Below, one piece after another: positions 6,432 to 18,663 of a stretch of DNA of 64,000 nt. The notes beneath the pieces are model-generated. The model did no database searches and had not been told where the DNA came from. It was given only the letters and a program-made list of their open reading frames with translations. Source of the DNA: Anaeromyxobacter paludicola (GTDB lineage: Bacteria; Myxococcota; Myxococcia; Myxococcales; Anaeromyxobacteraceae); the NCBI RefSeq assembly GCF_023169965.1, contig NZ_AP025592.1, positions 3,100,001 through 3,164,000 on the forward strand, read 5' to 3'. Each line of letters begins with the position of its first letter. The first letter of the stretch is position 1. The position numbers were made by a program, and so were the translations under genes.

Positions 6432-9014
6432 ATGCGCCCGCTCGCGCTCGCACTCTGGGTGACCCTCCCGCACCTCGCCATGGCGCAGGAGGCGGCGCTC
6501 CGGCCGTCGGGGCGCCTCGAGGCGGTGCGACGGGAGGGGCCGATCCGGCTCGACGGGCGGCTCGACGACGCGGCCTGGCGCGCGGCCGTGCCCTACGCGA
6601 GCTTCGTCCAGCTCTTCCCCGATCAGGGCCGCCCGCCGTCGCGCCGGACGGAGGTGCGGGTGCTCTACGACGACGACGACCTCTGGGTGGGGATCCGCTG
6701 CTCCGACCCGGACGCGCCCCGGCTCGCGCGGCCGCTCGGCCGGCGCGACGCGCCCCCGTACTCGGACAGCGTCGCGGTCACGATCGACTCGGCCCGCGAC
6801 CGGCGCACCGGCTACCAGTTCGCGATCACGGTGGCCGGGGTCCAGTCGGACGGCCTCTTCTACGACGACGACAGCTTCACCGGCGACTGGGACGCGGTCT
6901 GGGAGGGGGCGGCGTCGGTGGACGCGGAGGGCTGGAGCGCGGAGCTGCGCATCCCCCTCGGCGCGCTCCGGTTCGACGCGGCGCAGGCGCAGACCTGGGG
7001 CTTCGGCGTCCGGCGCGAGATCGCGCGGACGCACGAGGTGGACGGCTCGGTCCTCATCGCCAGGAACGCGCGCGGCTACGTGTCGCGCCTGGGCCGGCTC
7101 ACCGGGCTCGAGGGCCTGCGCCCGCGCGCCGACGTCGAGCTCGCGCCCTACCTCGCGACCCGGCTGACGCTCCGGCCGCAGTACGCCGACCTCTCGCGCC
7201 CCCGGCCGCGGCTCCTCGACCCCGAGGCCGACGTCGGGCTCGACCTGCGGGCGACGCTCGGGCGCGGGCTCGTCCTGAACGGCGCGCTCAACCCCGACTT
7301 CGGGCAGGTGGAGGCGGACCAGGTGGTGCTGAACCTCTCCAACTACGAGACCTTCTTCCCGGAGAAGCGCCCCTTCTTCCTGCAGGGGACGGACGTGTTC
7401 CAGCCGGTCGGCACGAGCGGGCCGGACCGGATCCCGCAGCAGCTCTTCTACTCGCGCCGCGTCGGGATCGACGCGCCCATCCTCGGCGCCGCCAAGGTCA
7501 CCGGGCAGCTCTCGCGCGAGGTGCGGGTGGGGCTCCTCGAGGCGCTCGTCACCGGGCCGGGCCAGCCCGAGGGGTACGACGAGTCGCGCCCGGACCGCGG
7601 CCTCGGCTGGAGCCCCTCGCGCCCGCTCCACTTCGGGCCGGCCGACGCCCGGCCGCTGGTGGCCCCCGCGGCGCGGAACTTCCTCGTGGGCGCGCTGCGC
7701 TGGCAGGCCTCGCGGCTCGCGAGCGTGGGGGCCACGGCCACCTCCGTGCTCCCGCTCGCGCCGGCCTGCACCGCCGCGGAGGCCGCGCTCGACCTCCCCG
7801 GGCGCCCGGCCCGCTGCGACGCGCGCGCCGGGCACGCCGCCGCGCTCGACTTCGACCTCCGCTCCGCCAGCGCGGAGTGGGCCGCCTTCGGGCAGCTCGA
7901 CGGGTCGGTGTCGGAGGGCGGCCCGCCGGCGCTCCTGCTGCGCGACGGCACCGCGCTCCGGGCCGGCGACGCGGGCGCCGGCGGCTACGTCACGGCGGGG
8001 AAGCTCGGCGGCGAGCCCTGGCGCTTCTCGCTCCACTACGACCACGCCACGCCGCGGCTCGACCTCAACGCCGCCGGCTACCAGCGCACCCAGAACGAGC
8101 AGCTCCTGCGCGGGACGCTCTCGTACGTGCGCCCGACCGGCGGGGGCGCCTTCCACGGCTGGGAGCTGCACGCCGCCGCGAGCGCGGCCTTCACCACCGA
8201 CGGCCGCCGCCTGGACCGCGGTAACGGCCTCTCGCTGGGCGGCTCGGTGCAGCTCCGCAGCTACGTCGGGCTCTGGTGCGACGCGGGGCTCGACGACCCG
8301 CGCTGGGACGTGCGGGAGATCGCGCAGGCGGGCGTGCCCTACCGGCGGCCCATGTCGCTCTGGCTCCAGTGCGGCGGCTCGAGCGACCCGGCCGCGATCG
8401 TCGCGGTGGACGGCGGCGGCGGGGCCGGCCTGACGCTGCCGGCCGGACCGCTCGCGAGCACGAGCTACTACGGCGCCTCGGTGAACGTCACCTGGCGGCC
8501 CACCTCGCGGCTCGAGACGCGGCTCGGCGTCACCGCGGAGCGCAACCGCTACCGGGCCCGCTTCGTGGAGGACGCGGTCGGCGGCCTCTACACCTTCGGC
8601 GACCTCGACTCGCCCGACGTCTCGGTGACCCTGCGGGAGCAGCTCGTGCTCACGCCGCGGCTCACGCTGCAGCTCTACGCGCAGGTCTTCACCGACTACG
8701 GGCGGTACGGGCCGTTCTACCAGGCCCGCTCGGCGGACCACGGCGCGATACGCCCCGAGGACCTCCGCCCGGTCGCCGCCGGCGCGCTCGCGACCGACCC
8801 CGACTACCGCGACACCACCCTCAACGTGAACCTGGTCCTCCGCTGGGAGTGGCGGCTCGGATCCACCTTCTACGCCGTCTACAGCCGCTCCCAGACCGAG
8901 CTGCCCACCCCCGGCGGCGTCCGGGTGAGCACCACCCTCGGCCCCCGCGGCCTCGCCATCGGGCCCACCACCGACGTGTTCCTGCTCAAGCTGGCGTACT
9001 GGTGGCGGCAGTGA
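6432..9014 (+). CDS. DUF5916 outer-membrane protein with CBM9-like domain
   Basis: An 860-residue protein with a signal peptide (MRPLALALWVTLPHLAMA). Residues about 35-205 look like the carbohydrate-binding CBM9-like domain ('IRLDGRLDDAAWRAA', 'DDDLWVGIRCSDPD', 'TGYQFAITVAGVQSDG'). The rest is the DUF5916 domain with 'NPDFGQVEADQVVLNLSNYETFFPEKRPFFLQG', diagnostic for the family, and then repeated amphipathic strands ending with an aromatic residue (LKLAYWWRQ), as in a beta-barrel. The family is common in Bacteroidota and Myxococcota; its role is not known, though surface binding or uptake has been proposed. ATG 6432 was chosen because it starts the signal peptide. Confidence 0.88.
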   Translation: MRPLALALWVTLPHLAMAQEAALRPSGRLEAVRREGPIRLDGRLDDAAWRAAVPYASFVQLFPDQGRPPSRRTEVRVLYDDDDLWVGIRCSDPDAPRLARPLGRRDAPPYSDSVAVTIDSARDRRTGYQFAITVAGVQSDGLFYDDDSFTGDWDAVWEGAASVDAEGWSAELRIPLGALRFDAAQAQTWGFGVRREIARTHEVDGSVLIARNARGYVSRLGRLTGLEGLRPRADVELAPYLATRLTLRPQYADLSRPRPRLLDPEADVGLDLRATLGRGLVLNGALNPDFGQVEADQVVLNLSNYETFFPEKRPFFLQGTDVFQPVGTSGPDRIPQQLFYSRRVGIDAPILGAAKVTGQLSREVRVGLLEALVTGPGQPEGYDESRPDRGLGWSPSRPLHFGPADARPLVAPAARNFLVGALRWQASRLASVGATATSVLPLAPACTAAEAALDLPGRPARCDARAGHAAALDFDLRSASAEWAAFGQLDGSVSEGGPPALLLRDGTALRAGDAGAGGYVTAGKLGGEPWRFSLHYDHATPRLDLNAAGYQRTQNEQLLRGTLSYVRPTGGGAFHGWELHAAASAAFTTDGRRLDRGNGLSLGGSVQLRSYVGLWCDAGLDDPRWDVREIAQAGVPYRRPMSLWLQCGGSSDPAAIVAVDGGGGAGLTLPAGPLASTSYYGASVNVTWRPTSRLETRLGVTAERNRYRARFVEDAVGGLYTFGDLDSPDVSVTLREQLVLTPRLTLQLYAQVFTDYGRYGPFYQARSADHGAIRPEDLRPVAAGALATDPDYRDTTLNVNLVLRWEWRLGSTFYAVYSRSQTELPTPGGVRVSTTLGPRGLAIGPTTDVFLLKLAYWWRQ

Positions 9015-9110
9015 GGCAGCGAGGCGCGAGCGCCACCTGGCCGCGAGGCGCCGCGATGCATCGCTTCACGCCGCCCGCGACCAGCACGCCGGCGAGGCGG
9101 CAGGCCGCGA

Positions 9111-9157
9111 TGTCCCCTCTCCCGCGAAGCGAAGGAGGGACGGGGAGGGGGTGCGAC
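9111..9157. repeat. REP-like palindromic repeat, type B
   Basis: A single copy between the convergent DUF5916 and BatA-like genes. It is a slightly degenerate version (CTCTCCCGCGAAGCGAAGGAGGG core) of the element seen at 2.2, 12.4, 15.1 and 20.5 kb. Confidence 0.8.
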
Positions 9158-9177
9158 GCGAGGCCTCCCGGCGCCCG

Positions 9178-11390
9178 TCACCTCGCCAGCGCGCCCTCGG
9201 CGAGGAAGGCGGCGAGGCCGAGGAGGAGGAGCCAGCTCCAGAGCGGGACGGTGCGCTGGGCGGCGGCGGACTTCTCGCCGGTGACCTTGGCGTGGTCGGC
9301 GCCGCCGAGCCAGGCGGTGAGCTCGGTGGGATCGATGCGGCGGGTGTCGGACTCGCGGGGGTCGGGCTGGACGGCGAAGGCGAGGCGGGGGTCGAGGCGC
9401 GGCGCGGCGCCGGGCTCCTCCACCTTCACCTGCCAGAGGCCGGGGCGGTCGGGGGTGACGGTGAGGGCGCCGTCGGGGCCGCGGTCGGGCGGGAGCTCGC
9501 GCCCGTCGGGGCGGACCACCGCGAGCACCTTCTGGCCCCCGCGGGGCTGGAGGGGATGGGCGCCGAGCACGAGGGCGGGCGGCGCGGGCCGGTCCTCGAG
9601 GCCGCCGGCGAGGTAGGCGGCGAAGCGCTGCATCGCGGGGAGGAAGCTCGTGCGGATCGTCCAGTCGCTCCAGGCGCGGTCGAGCGTGCTCGTGTAGAGC
9701 ACCACCCGCCCCTTCCCGCGCCGCGCCTCGACCAGCGCCGGGGCGCCGTCGTCGTAGCTCGCGAGGACCCGCGGCGGCTCGGCCCCCTTCCCGCGGGCCG
9801 GCTCGAGCAGCATGTAGCGGAAGGTCCGCGTCCCGAGGAGCCCCTCGCGCGCCTGCCCCTCGAAGACCGAGAGCGCGGGGTGCGTCCAGTCGAGGTCGGC
9901 GAAGCGGGCGGCGCGCGCCTCGGCCCCGGGGGTGCCGCGCTCGGCGGCGGTCTTCACCAGCCGGAGCTTCTGCGGGAGCAGCGCGCCCAGCTCCTCGTCG
10001 TAGCGGTCCGCGTCCACCTCGTCCCCGAGCGCGATGAAGAGGCCGCCGCCCGCCTCCACCCACCTCGCGAGCTCGGCGGCGCGGGCCCCGACGCTGCGGA
10101 CGTTCAGGAGGAAGAGGACGTCGTAGTCGGAGAGGCGGACGCCCCCTCCCCGGCCCTCCCCCGCTGCGCGGGAGAGGGAGGACGGCCCCGCGGACTCGGC
10201 TGGGGAAGCGCCCACCCCGGAGAACGCCTCCACGTCCACCACGGTGGGCCGCGCGGGCGAGGCGGGCGACGCGAGGGCGGCCTCGAGGAAGAAGCTCTCG
10301 TCCTTGTACTTCACCGGCGACGGCGCCCCGTCCACCACCAGGGCGCGGACCTCGTGCGGCACCGACACGGTGAGCGCGCGGGCGTCGTCCACCTCGAGCG
10401 CGTCGGGCGCCAGCGCGGCGGTCACGGCGGCGGGGCCGCCCAAGGCGAAGGACCAGGCGAGCGACTTCTTCGCGGTCCCGTTGGGCGGGAGCTCGGCGAA
10501 GGCGCGGATGGCGATGCGCTCCTCCTTGCCGGCGCCGACCCGGAGCTGCAGCGGGGCGTCCTTCACCGGGGCCCCGCCGTGGTTCGCGAGCGTGGCGGTG
10601 ATCCGGTAGCCGCGGGGGCCGACGGCCGCGTCCGGCTCGGCGGCGATCGCCTCGACGGCGACGTTCGGGAGCGGCGCGCCGTCGGCGGCGTCGAGGAGCG
10701 TCACCTCCGGCCGGACCTTCGCGCCGCCCGGCCCCTCCACCAGCGGCGGCGGGCCGTCGAGCCGCCAGGCGGAGGCGGTGAGATCGGTGGCCACCGCGAT
10801 CCGCTTGCCCATGGCGGCGAAGGCGGGGTCGGCGAGCGCCCGCGCCGCGGCGCCGACGCAGGCGGAGAGGTCGGAGTAGCCGAGGGTCGGCTCGGCCCCG
10901 GCGAGCTTGCGGCGCAGGCCGGCGCGGTCGAACGAGGGCGGCGCCGCCTCGGGCGCGCCGGGCCCGCCGCACCAGACGAAGGTGGCGGGCTCCTCGGTGG
11001 AGAGGTCGTCGAGCGCCTGGAGGGCCAGGGCGCGGCCGCGCTCGAAGAGGGTGCGGCCGCCGAGCTGGTAGGTCATCGAGGCCGAGGCGTCGAGCACGAT
11101 GGCCACGGCGGAGGGCCCGCGGGGCGCGGCGGCGGCGGCCGCGGCGTCGCGCACGAGGCGCGGGCGGGCGATGGCGCCGGCGACGGCGGCGAGGAGCAGG
11201 GTGCGCGCCGCGAAGAGGAGGAGCTTGCGGAGCTTGAGCCGGCGCTCGGTCTGCTGGCGCGCCCGCAGGATGAAGTCGATGGCCGGGAACGGCACCGGCC
11301 GCGGCCGCCGCCGGAAGAAGAGGTGGATGGCGAGCGGGAGGGCCGCCGCGAGGAGGCCCCAGGCCAGCCCCGGGTGGAGGAACGAGAGGC

Positions 11391-11394
<4 letters not shown>
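9178..11394 (-). CDS. BatA/VWA-domain membrane protein
   Basis: A 738-residue inner-membrane protein. It starts 'SLSFLHPGLAWGLLAAALPLAIHLFFRRRP', the BatA N-terminal membrane domain (PF07584), with a second membrane helix 'LLLFAARTLLLAAVAGAIA'. A VWA-like domain follows ('AVAIVLDASASMTYQ', a MIDAS-type DxSxS), then periplasmic beta domains and a last helix at the C-terminus ('WSWLLLLGLAAFLAEG'). The GTG start at 11394 overlaps the DUF58 stop by 4 bases (GTGA), which fixes the start and implies translational coupling. In BatI/MoxR-type systems such proteins work with a MoxR ATPase in envelope stress. A REP-like repeat is inserted in frame at about residues 404-419. Confidence 0.88.
10140..10184. 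repeat. REP-like repeat inside the BatA-like coding sequence
   Basis: A palindromic element of the same family as the intergenic copies lies wholly within the BatA-like gene and keeps the frame, adding a stretch read as 'GPSSLSRAAGEGRGGG' between two beta-rich regions. The element is in the type A orientation on the + strand. Confidence 0.8.
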
Positions 11395-12290
<896 letters not shown>

Positions 12291-12293
12291 GCC

Positions 12294-12425
12294 GCCTGGC
12301 CGCCCCTCCCCGGCCCTCCCCGCCCGAGCGGGGAGGGAGTGCCGCGGGGCACGCTCCTGCGCGCATGCCCCGAGCCCCTCTTCCCCTCTCCCGCGGAGCG
12401 GGGGAGGGTCAGGGAGGGGGTGCGG
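12294..12425. repeat. REP-like repeat pair (type A then type B)
   Basis: Type A at about 12294-12342 and type B at about 12377-12425 fill the gap between the MoxR and DUF58 genes. The two copies are inverted relative to each other, so the transcript can fold into two small hairpins or one long stem. Confidence 0.88.
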
Positions 12426-12444
12426 CCGGGAGTCCCGAGGCGGC

Positions 12445-13481
<1,037 letters not shown>

Positions 13482-13485
<4 letters not shown>

Positions 13486-15074
13486 CGCTCTCCCTCGGCG
13501 AGCAGCTTCGCGAACCGCTCCTCGCGCTGCGCGGCGGGCTTGTCGCCGAGCGCGGCCTGGGCCTGCGAGAGCCCGGCGTGGATCTCGGGGTCGAAGGGGT
13601 CCACGCGGTTGGCGAGCAACAGCTCGTCCCGCGCCTTCGCCCACTCCTTGCGGCGCACGTGGAGGCGGCCCATCTGCACGTGCAGCGGCGCGCGCTCCGG
13701 GTGGGCCGCCAGCGCCTCGGCGAGCGCGGCGCCGGCCTCGGCGTCGTGGCCGGTCATCATGGCGGCGGTGGCGTACTTGCTCGCCAGCACCGGGATCGCG
13801 GCGCCCACCTTCTTCACCGCCTTGCCGTACTCGAGCCGGGCCGCCTCCCAGCGGCCGCGCTCGCGGAAGATCTCGCCCAGCCGCGCGAAGCCGCGGGCCC
13901 GCTCGTCCGGGATCTCGCTCCACTCGCTGTGGGCGCCGCCGTGCTTCGGGTCGCCCTTGAACCGGAGCGGCCGCGTCTCCTTCTCGGCCCGCGCCGGGAG
14001 CGGCCGGGCGGCGATGTGCCGCTTCCAGCCGTCGAGGAAGCCGTCGAAGCTCGTGCCGAGCGCCTGGGCCACGGCGTCCTCGGCGGTGGCGCCCTTCGCG
14101 ATCCGGTCGAGCACGCCGTTCATGAGCGGCCCGCCGCCCTTCTGCTCCAGGTACTCGACCGCGACCATCACCTCGGCGAAGGCGAGGGCGGCGGCGTGCT
14201 GCGAGGGGAGCTTGGCCATCGAGGGGTGCATCTGGGCGAAGGTGATGAGGGCGTCCTTCCTCGCCGCGTCGCGGAGCATCGTCGCCTGCTCGGTGGAGAG
14301 CGCCTCGCCGCCCTGGCCGCGCCAGCGGGTCTCCTCGAACTTGGCGATCCCCTCGTGCAGCCAGATGGGCGTGTTGTTTCGGGTGCGCCGCGTCACCACG
14401 TAGTGGACGTACTCGTGGGCGGCGGTGTCGAGCCAGTCGTAGCCCTGCAGGAGCGCCTTCGGCGAGACCACCATCAGCTTGTCGAACTTGCAGATGGCGA
14501 TGGTGCCGCTGGTCTTGATCTCCTCCTCCTTCAAGGTCGAGAGCTTCGCGAGCTCCTTCGTGTCGTTCAGGAACTCGATGGTCACCTTGCCGGGCGGGGC
14601 GTAGCCGAGGTCCTTCTCGAGCGCGGCGCGCTGCGACTCGAGGGCGTCGAGGACGTAGGGGACGAGCACCTCGTCCTTGCCGCGCGGGTAGCTCACCACG
14701 AAGTGGGCGCCCTCGGCGCGCTGGTGCCCCTTGGTGACCTCGAGGGCGGTGCGGGCGAGGGCGCGGTAGTCGGGCTCGCCCGGCGTGTCCAGGCCCGCGG
14801 CGTCGAACAGCGCCACGGCGTCGGCGTAGCGCTGCTGGTGGAAGCGGAGCACGCCGGCGACGAAGGCGACGTCGGGGTCGGAGCCGTCCTTCGCCAGGAG
14901 CGGATCGACGATGGCCTTCGCGCCCTCCACGTCCTCGTCCTGCAGGAGCGCGAGGGCGTGCTGGAGGGCCTCGACTTCCGCGTGCCCGGCGCGCGCGGCG
15001 CGGGCCGGGAGCGGCAGCAGGGCGACGAGGAGCGCCAGGAGGAGGGCGCCGGCCCTCGAGCTGGAGCTCGCCAC
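13482..15074 (-). CDS. Exported TPR protein with a gluzincin-type (peptidase MA-like) metallopeptidase domain
   Basis: A 530-residue protein starting at GTG 15074 with a signal peptide ('[21 protein letters not shown]'). TPR-like helices at about residues 30-110 are followed by a peptidase MA-like domain with 'TAAHEYVHY' (HEYVH at about 219-223) and '[11 protein letters not shown]' (about 238-248), the HExxH plus downstream Glu arrangement of gluzincins. The C-terminal 200 residues hold further TPR-like repeats ('[19 protein letters not shown]', '[21 protein letters not shown]'). It overlaps the MoxR gene by 4 bases, so it is part of the same operon. Its likely site is the periplasm; its substrate is unknown. 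Confidence 0.85.
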
Positions 15075-15081
15075 TCGCGCG

Positions 15082-15272
15082 CCTCTTCCCCTCTCCCGCG
15101 GAGCGGGGGAGGGATAGGGAGGGGGTGAGACGCGAGGCACCGCTGGCCGCCCCTCCCCTGCCCTCCCCGCCCGAGCGGGGAGGGAGTGCAGCGCGGGAGG
15201 CAGCGAGAGCGTGAGCCCCGGAGCCTGTTCCCCTCTCCCGCGGAGCGGGGGAGGGATGGGGAGGGGGCGCGG
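15082..15272. repeat. REP-like repeat triplet (B, A, B) filling an intergenic gap
   Basis: Three copies in alternating orientation at about 15082-15131, 15137-15190 and 15223-15272 take up nearly the whole gap between the DUF4175 gene and the peptidase gene. The type A copy has a perfect 10-base stem (15161-15170 with 15175-15184) and a 4-base loop. The arrangement resembles the mosaic elements (BIMEs) of enterobacteria, built from REP units in opposite orientations. Confidence 0.9.
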
Positions 15273-15283
15273 ATGCGGCGGGC

Positions 15284-18200
15284 TCACTTCACCAGCTCCT
15301 GGTAGTAGCGCTTCACCTCGCCCTCGTAGGTCTGGGGGGCGCCCTGCTTCATGGCGTCGAGCAGGTCCTTGCGGAACTCCTCGGGAGCCTTGTAGGCCTC
15401 GGCGCCGGGGATCTCCACCTTCTCCGGGCTCGGGGCGTCCTCGCCGTCGCCCTGACCGGAGCCGGGCTGGGTCTGGCCGAAGGGGAACGGGAAGCCGTCG
15501 CCGCCGCCGCCGGGGCGGGCGTTCTTCGCCACCTCCTCGAGCCCCTTCTGGAAGCGGTCGAGCGAGTCCATCGCCTGGCGCTGGTGCCCCTGGCCGCGCT
15601 GCGGGTCGCGCTGGGCGAGCTCGCCCGCGGCCTGCATCATCTCCCCCTGCGCCTCGCTCATCTGCTGGTCGGCCTCGGGCGGGAAGACCGGGGCCTTCTG
15701 CGCCAGCTCGGAGAGCTTCTGCCGCAGCTCGCCGGCGCGGCGCTGCAGCCCGTCCTGCCGCTTCGAGAGCCGGTCGAGCTGCTCCTGCTGCGCCTTGCCG
15801 AGCAGGCCCTTCGGGTCGGGGAAGAGCTGCTCGAGCTGCTGCCGGAGCTCGCGCGCCAGCGGGAGCGCCTTGCCGGCGTGCCGGGCCGCCTCCTCCAGCT
15901 GGCGGGCGTCGCGCGGCTGGCCCAGCTGACCCAGCCTGGCGAAGCGGGCCTCGTCCTCGAGCGAGGTCGCGAGCCGCTGCAGCGGCGCGGCGGCGCGGCG
16001 GGCCGAGTCGAGGGCGGCGTCGAGGTCCTGGGCGCCGAGGGCCCGGCCGGCGTCGCCGAGCCGGTCGCGGGCCTGCTGCGCGTCGTCGTCGGGGCGCTGC
16101 GGCACCGCCTGGCGCGACGCCTCCACCTCGCGCCGCGCCTGCTCGGCGAGCTGCTGGAGCTTGCGGGTCTGGCCCTTCAGCTGCGCCAGCTTCTCGCCCA
16201 CCTTCTTGCGGTACTGCTGCCGGATCGCGCCGGTCTCCGACTCGACCTGCTGCTGCTCGGCCCGGACCTTCCCGAGCTCGTCCTTGAAGGCGAGCATCTC
16301 CTTCATGAGCCCGGCGTTGCGCCGGCCCGGCTCGCCGGCCGTGCGCTCCAGCCCGGCGAGCATGTCCTGCATGGCGCTGCCCATGGCGTCGAGCGCCTTC
16401 ATGGCGCCCTCGAGGTCGCCCTGCGCGAGCTTCTTCTCCACCTCGTCCATGCCGCCGGCGAGGTCGCGGCTCTTCTGCAGCTCCGCCAGCGCCTCGGCGT
16501 TCATGTGCTCGTCGTTGATCCCCTTGGCGAGCTCGGCCATGCGCTGCGCCATCTCCTGCATGCGCCGCTTCATCCGGCCGATCTCGGCGAGGAGCTGCTT
16601 CTTCGCCGCGTCGCTCGGGCTCTGCTTGTACTGATCCAGGAGCTGGGCGAGGTCGCGCCGCCGGGCGGCGAGGTCCTGCGCGAGGTGGAGCAGGTCCTCG
16701 GCGCGGCGGCGGTCGAGGAGCTGCTCGAGGTAGAGGACGTCCTTCTCGAGCTCGGCGTCCATGGCGTCGTCGAGATCGGCGGCGCGCCGCTGGAGCTGGC
16801 CGCCCGTCTCGCCGGGCGAGAACTGGAGCATGCGCGCCACCGTCTGGTGGAGCGCGGTGAGCTGCTGCTCGGCGGCGCGGAGCCCGGCGGCGACGTTGGC
16901 GAGCGCGGCCGGGAGCTCCTTGGGCGCCGCCCTCTCCTTCTTCATGGCCAGGGCGGCCTCGCGCACGTCCTGGTGGAGCTTCTTCGCGCGCGCGTCGAGC
17001 GCGAGCGCCTGCGCGGCCCGGGTGTCGGTCCAGGCCCGGTCCTCGCCGCCGCGGAACGCGAGCCGGTCGCCGAGGAGCCCCACGAGCTGCTCCCAGAGCG
17101 CGCGGGCCTGCTCGAGCAGGGCGCGGTGGTGCTCGGCCTCGCTGTAGAGCTTCACCGCGTGGGTGGCGGAGGCGGCGCGCTTCGGGCCCGAGACGGCGTC
17201 GTTGTCGCGCACCTCGAGCCAGTAGAGGAGCTTCTCGCCCTCGGCGAGCCGGTAGGCGGCGAGGTCGAGGAGCAGCGAGCCGCCCTCGCGGCGGGTCTCG
17301 CTGAACTGCTTCAGCGGGCGGCGCTCCTCGTCGCCGGCGGGGAGCTTGGTGACGAGGGTGAGGTCCGAGAGGCCGTAGTCGTCGGAGGCGGACCAGTCGA
17401 CGCGGACGGGATCGGTGGAGCGGACCTCCAGCTCCGCGGCCGGCGCGGTGATGCGGACCTCGGGGAAGGCGTCGGGCTCGAGGACCACCGGGATGGGCGG
17501 ACCCTCGGCGACGACGCGGCGTCCCTTCTTGAAGCGGAAGCGGTAGGAGCCGGGGGCGTCCACCTGGAAGGAGGCGGTGAGGCCGCGCCGATCCTGCACC
17601 GTCACCGGGATGATGCGGCTGCGGGGCGCGGCGCCCCCTCCCTGGCCCTCCCCCGCTGGCGCGGGAGAGGGGATGAGAGGAGCCGAGGGGCTGGCCTGGG
17701 GAGGCGCCGCGGCACTCCCTCCCCGCTCGGGCGGGGAGGGCTGGGGAGGGGCGGCCAGCGGAGCCGCCCCGCTCTCCTCGAGCACGATCTCGGCCTCCGC
17801 GACGTCGCGGTCGGCGCGGGTGCGCAGGGTGACCTCGGTGCCGCGCGGCGCGCTCACCTCGCCGCCGGTGCCGGAGAGGGTCCGGGGCGCGCGGCTCATG
17901 TAGGCGGGGTAGCGGTAGACGAGCTCCACGTCCCCGGTGATGGGGTCGGCGCGGGCGGCGAGCGCGGCGGCGCCGCGGGCGGTGAGGAGCGTCCAGCCGG
18001 CGGCGAGGGGCTTCCAGCCCAGGGCGAGGCCGAGGAGGTGCAGCGCGGCCATCGCCCCGAGCGCCCCGAGCGCGCGGCGCGCCGGCAGCGACGGGATGGC
18101 GCGGGAGAGGTCCACGGCCACCGCCCGGCGGGCCGTGTCGTCGAGGTGCGCGTCGAGGAGCGCCACCGAGTACCGCCCGTCGGCGGCGATCTCCGCCCGC

Positions 18201-18538
18201 TCCCGCTCGAGCTCGACGGCGGAGACGAGGTCGGAGCGGAGCGCCGGCTCGGCCTCGGCGACCGTCCGGGCCACCGCCTCCGGCGCCGCCGCCCGGCGGA
18301 AGAGCGCGACCGCGGCCCAGCCGGCGGCGCAGGCGAGGGCGATGGCGGCCGCCCCCAGGGTCGCGAGCCGGAGCGCGGGGGCGCGTCCCGGCCAGCCGGC
18401 GAGCGCGAGCGCGCCGAGCAGGAGCACGGCCAGCCCCGCCGCGAGCCCCCACCCGGCGGCCGTCCCGAGGACGACGAGGGCCTCTCGCCGGCGAGCCCCG
18501 TCGAGGACCCGGGCGATCTGGGGGTAGCTGCCGGACAT
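15284..18538 (-). CDS. DUF4175 family large membrane protein with coiled-coil region
   Basis: A 1084-residue protein of the DUF4175 type (PF13779). The N-terminus has two membrane helices ('[23 protein letters not shown]', '[21 protein letters not shown]') and probably a third at about 155-180. A beta-rich periplasmic part follows ('[20 protein letters not shown]', typical of the family), then a long Gln/Arg/Glu-rich helical region (about residues 560-1000) predicted as coiled coil. The C-terminus ends '[10 protein letters not shown]', also typical. In other bacteria DUF4175 genes sit beside MoxR/DUF58/BatA genes, as here. Two repeat units are read in frame at about residues 259-303. It is the first gene of the minus-strand module, divergent from the ECF sigma gene. 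Confidence 0.87.
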   Translation of the reverse strand: MSGSYPQIARVLDGARRREALVVLGTAAGWGLAAGLAVLLLGALALAGWPGRAPALRLATLGAAAIALACAAGWAAVALFRRAAAPEAVARTVAEAEPALRSDLVSAVELERERAEIAADGRYSVALLDAHLDDTARRAVAVDLSRAIPSLPARRALGALGAMAALHLLGLALGWKPLAAGWTLLTARGAAALAARADPITGDVELVYRYPAYMSRAPRTLSGTGGEVSAPRGTEVTLRTRADRDVAEAEIVLEESGAAPLAAPPQPSPPERGGSAAAPPQASPSAPLIPSPAPAGEGQGGGAAPRSRIIPVTVQDRRGLTASFQVDAPGSYRFRFKKGRRVVAEGPPIPVVLEPDAFPEVRITAPAAELEVRSTDPVRVDWSASDDYGLSDLTLVTKLPAGDEERRPLKQFSETRREGGSLLLDLAAYRLAEGEKLLYWLEVRDNDAVSGPKRAASATHAVKLYSEAEHHRALLEQARALWEQLVGLLGDRLAFRGGEDRAWTDTRAAQALALDARAKKLHQDVREAALAMKKERAAPKELPAALANVAAGLRAAEQQLTALHQTVARMLQFSPGETGGQLQRRAADLDDAMDAELEKDVLYLEQLLDRRRAEDLLHLAQDLAARRRDLAQLLDQYKQSPSDAAKKQLLAEIGRMKRRMQEMAQRMAELAKGINDEHMNAEALAELQKSRDLAGGMDEVEKKLAQGDLEGAMKALDAMGSAMQDMLAGLERTAGEPGRRNAGLMKEMLAFKDELGKVRAEQQQVESETGAIRQQYRKKVGEKLAQLKGQTRKLQQLAEQARREVEASRQAVPQRPDDDAQQARDRLGDAGRALGAQDLDAALDSARRAAAPLQRLATSLEDEARFARLGQLGQPRDARQLEEAARHAGKALPLARELRQQLEQLFPDPKGLLGKAQQEQLDRLSKRQDGLQRRAGELRQKLSELAQKAPVFPPEADQQMSEAQGEMMQAAGELAQRDPQRGQGHQRQAMDSLDRFQKGLEEVAKNARPGGGGDGFPFPFGQTQPGSGQGDGEDAPSPEKVEIPGAEAYKAPEEFRKDLLDAMKQGAPQTYEGEVKRYYQELVK
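17631..17762. repeat. Two REP-like repeats inside the DUF4175 coding sequence
   Basis: Two elements in opposite orientation (about 17631-17675 and 17710-17762) lie within the DUF4175 gene without breaking the frame. They encode about 45 low-complexity residues (segments such as '[14 protein letters not shown]' and '[13 protein letters not shown]') in a loop between two beta-rich segments. Confidence 0.85.
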
Positions 18539-18543
18539 GCGGA

Positions 18544-18558
18544 GCTACTGATAGTAGC
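18544..18558. promoter_or_regulatory. Dyad just upstream of the DUF4175 start
   Basis: A perfect 6-base inverted repeat, GCTACT-GAT-AGTAGC, ends 6 bases before the DUF4175 ATG, where the ribosome site would be. It could be a repressor site or a small hairpin affecting translation. This is read from symmetry only; no matching regulator is known. Confidence 0.3.
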
Positions 18559-18617
18559 GCGACGGGGCGGGGGCGGCTGCGGAACCAGCGGCCAGGGAAG
18601 AACGCCGCTGTGGTAGT

Positions 18618-18647
18618 TTTCCCCGCCGCGGTGAATTTCCCCGCCGC
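18618..18647 (+). promoter_or_regulatory. Direct repeat upstream of the ECF sigma gene
   Basis: The 12-base unit TTTCCCCGCCGC occurs twice (18618-18629 and 18636-18647), 18 bases apart, ending 16 bases before the sigma-factor ATG. This could be a tandem protein-binding site or a remnant of duplication. ECF genes are often autoregulated, so the site deserves a test. Confidence 0.3.
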
Positions 18648-18663
18648 CCCGACCGTCCAGCGC

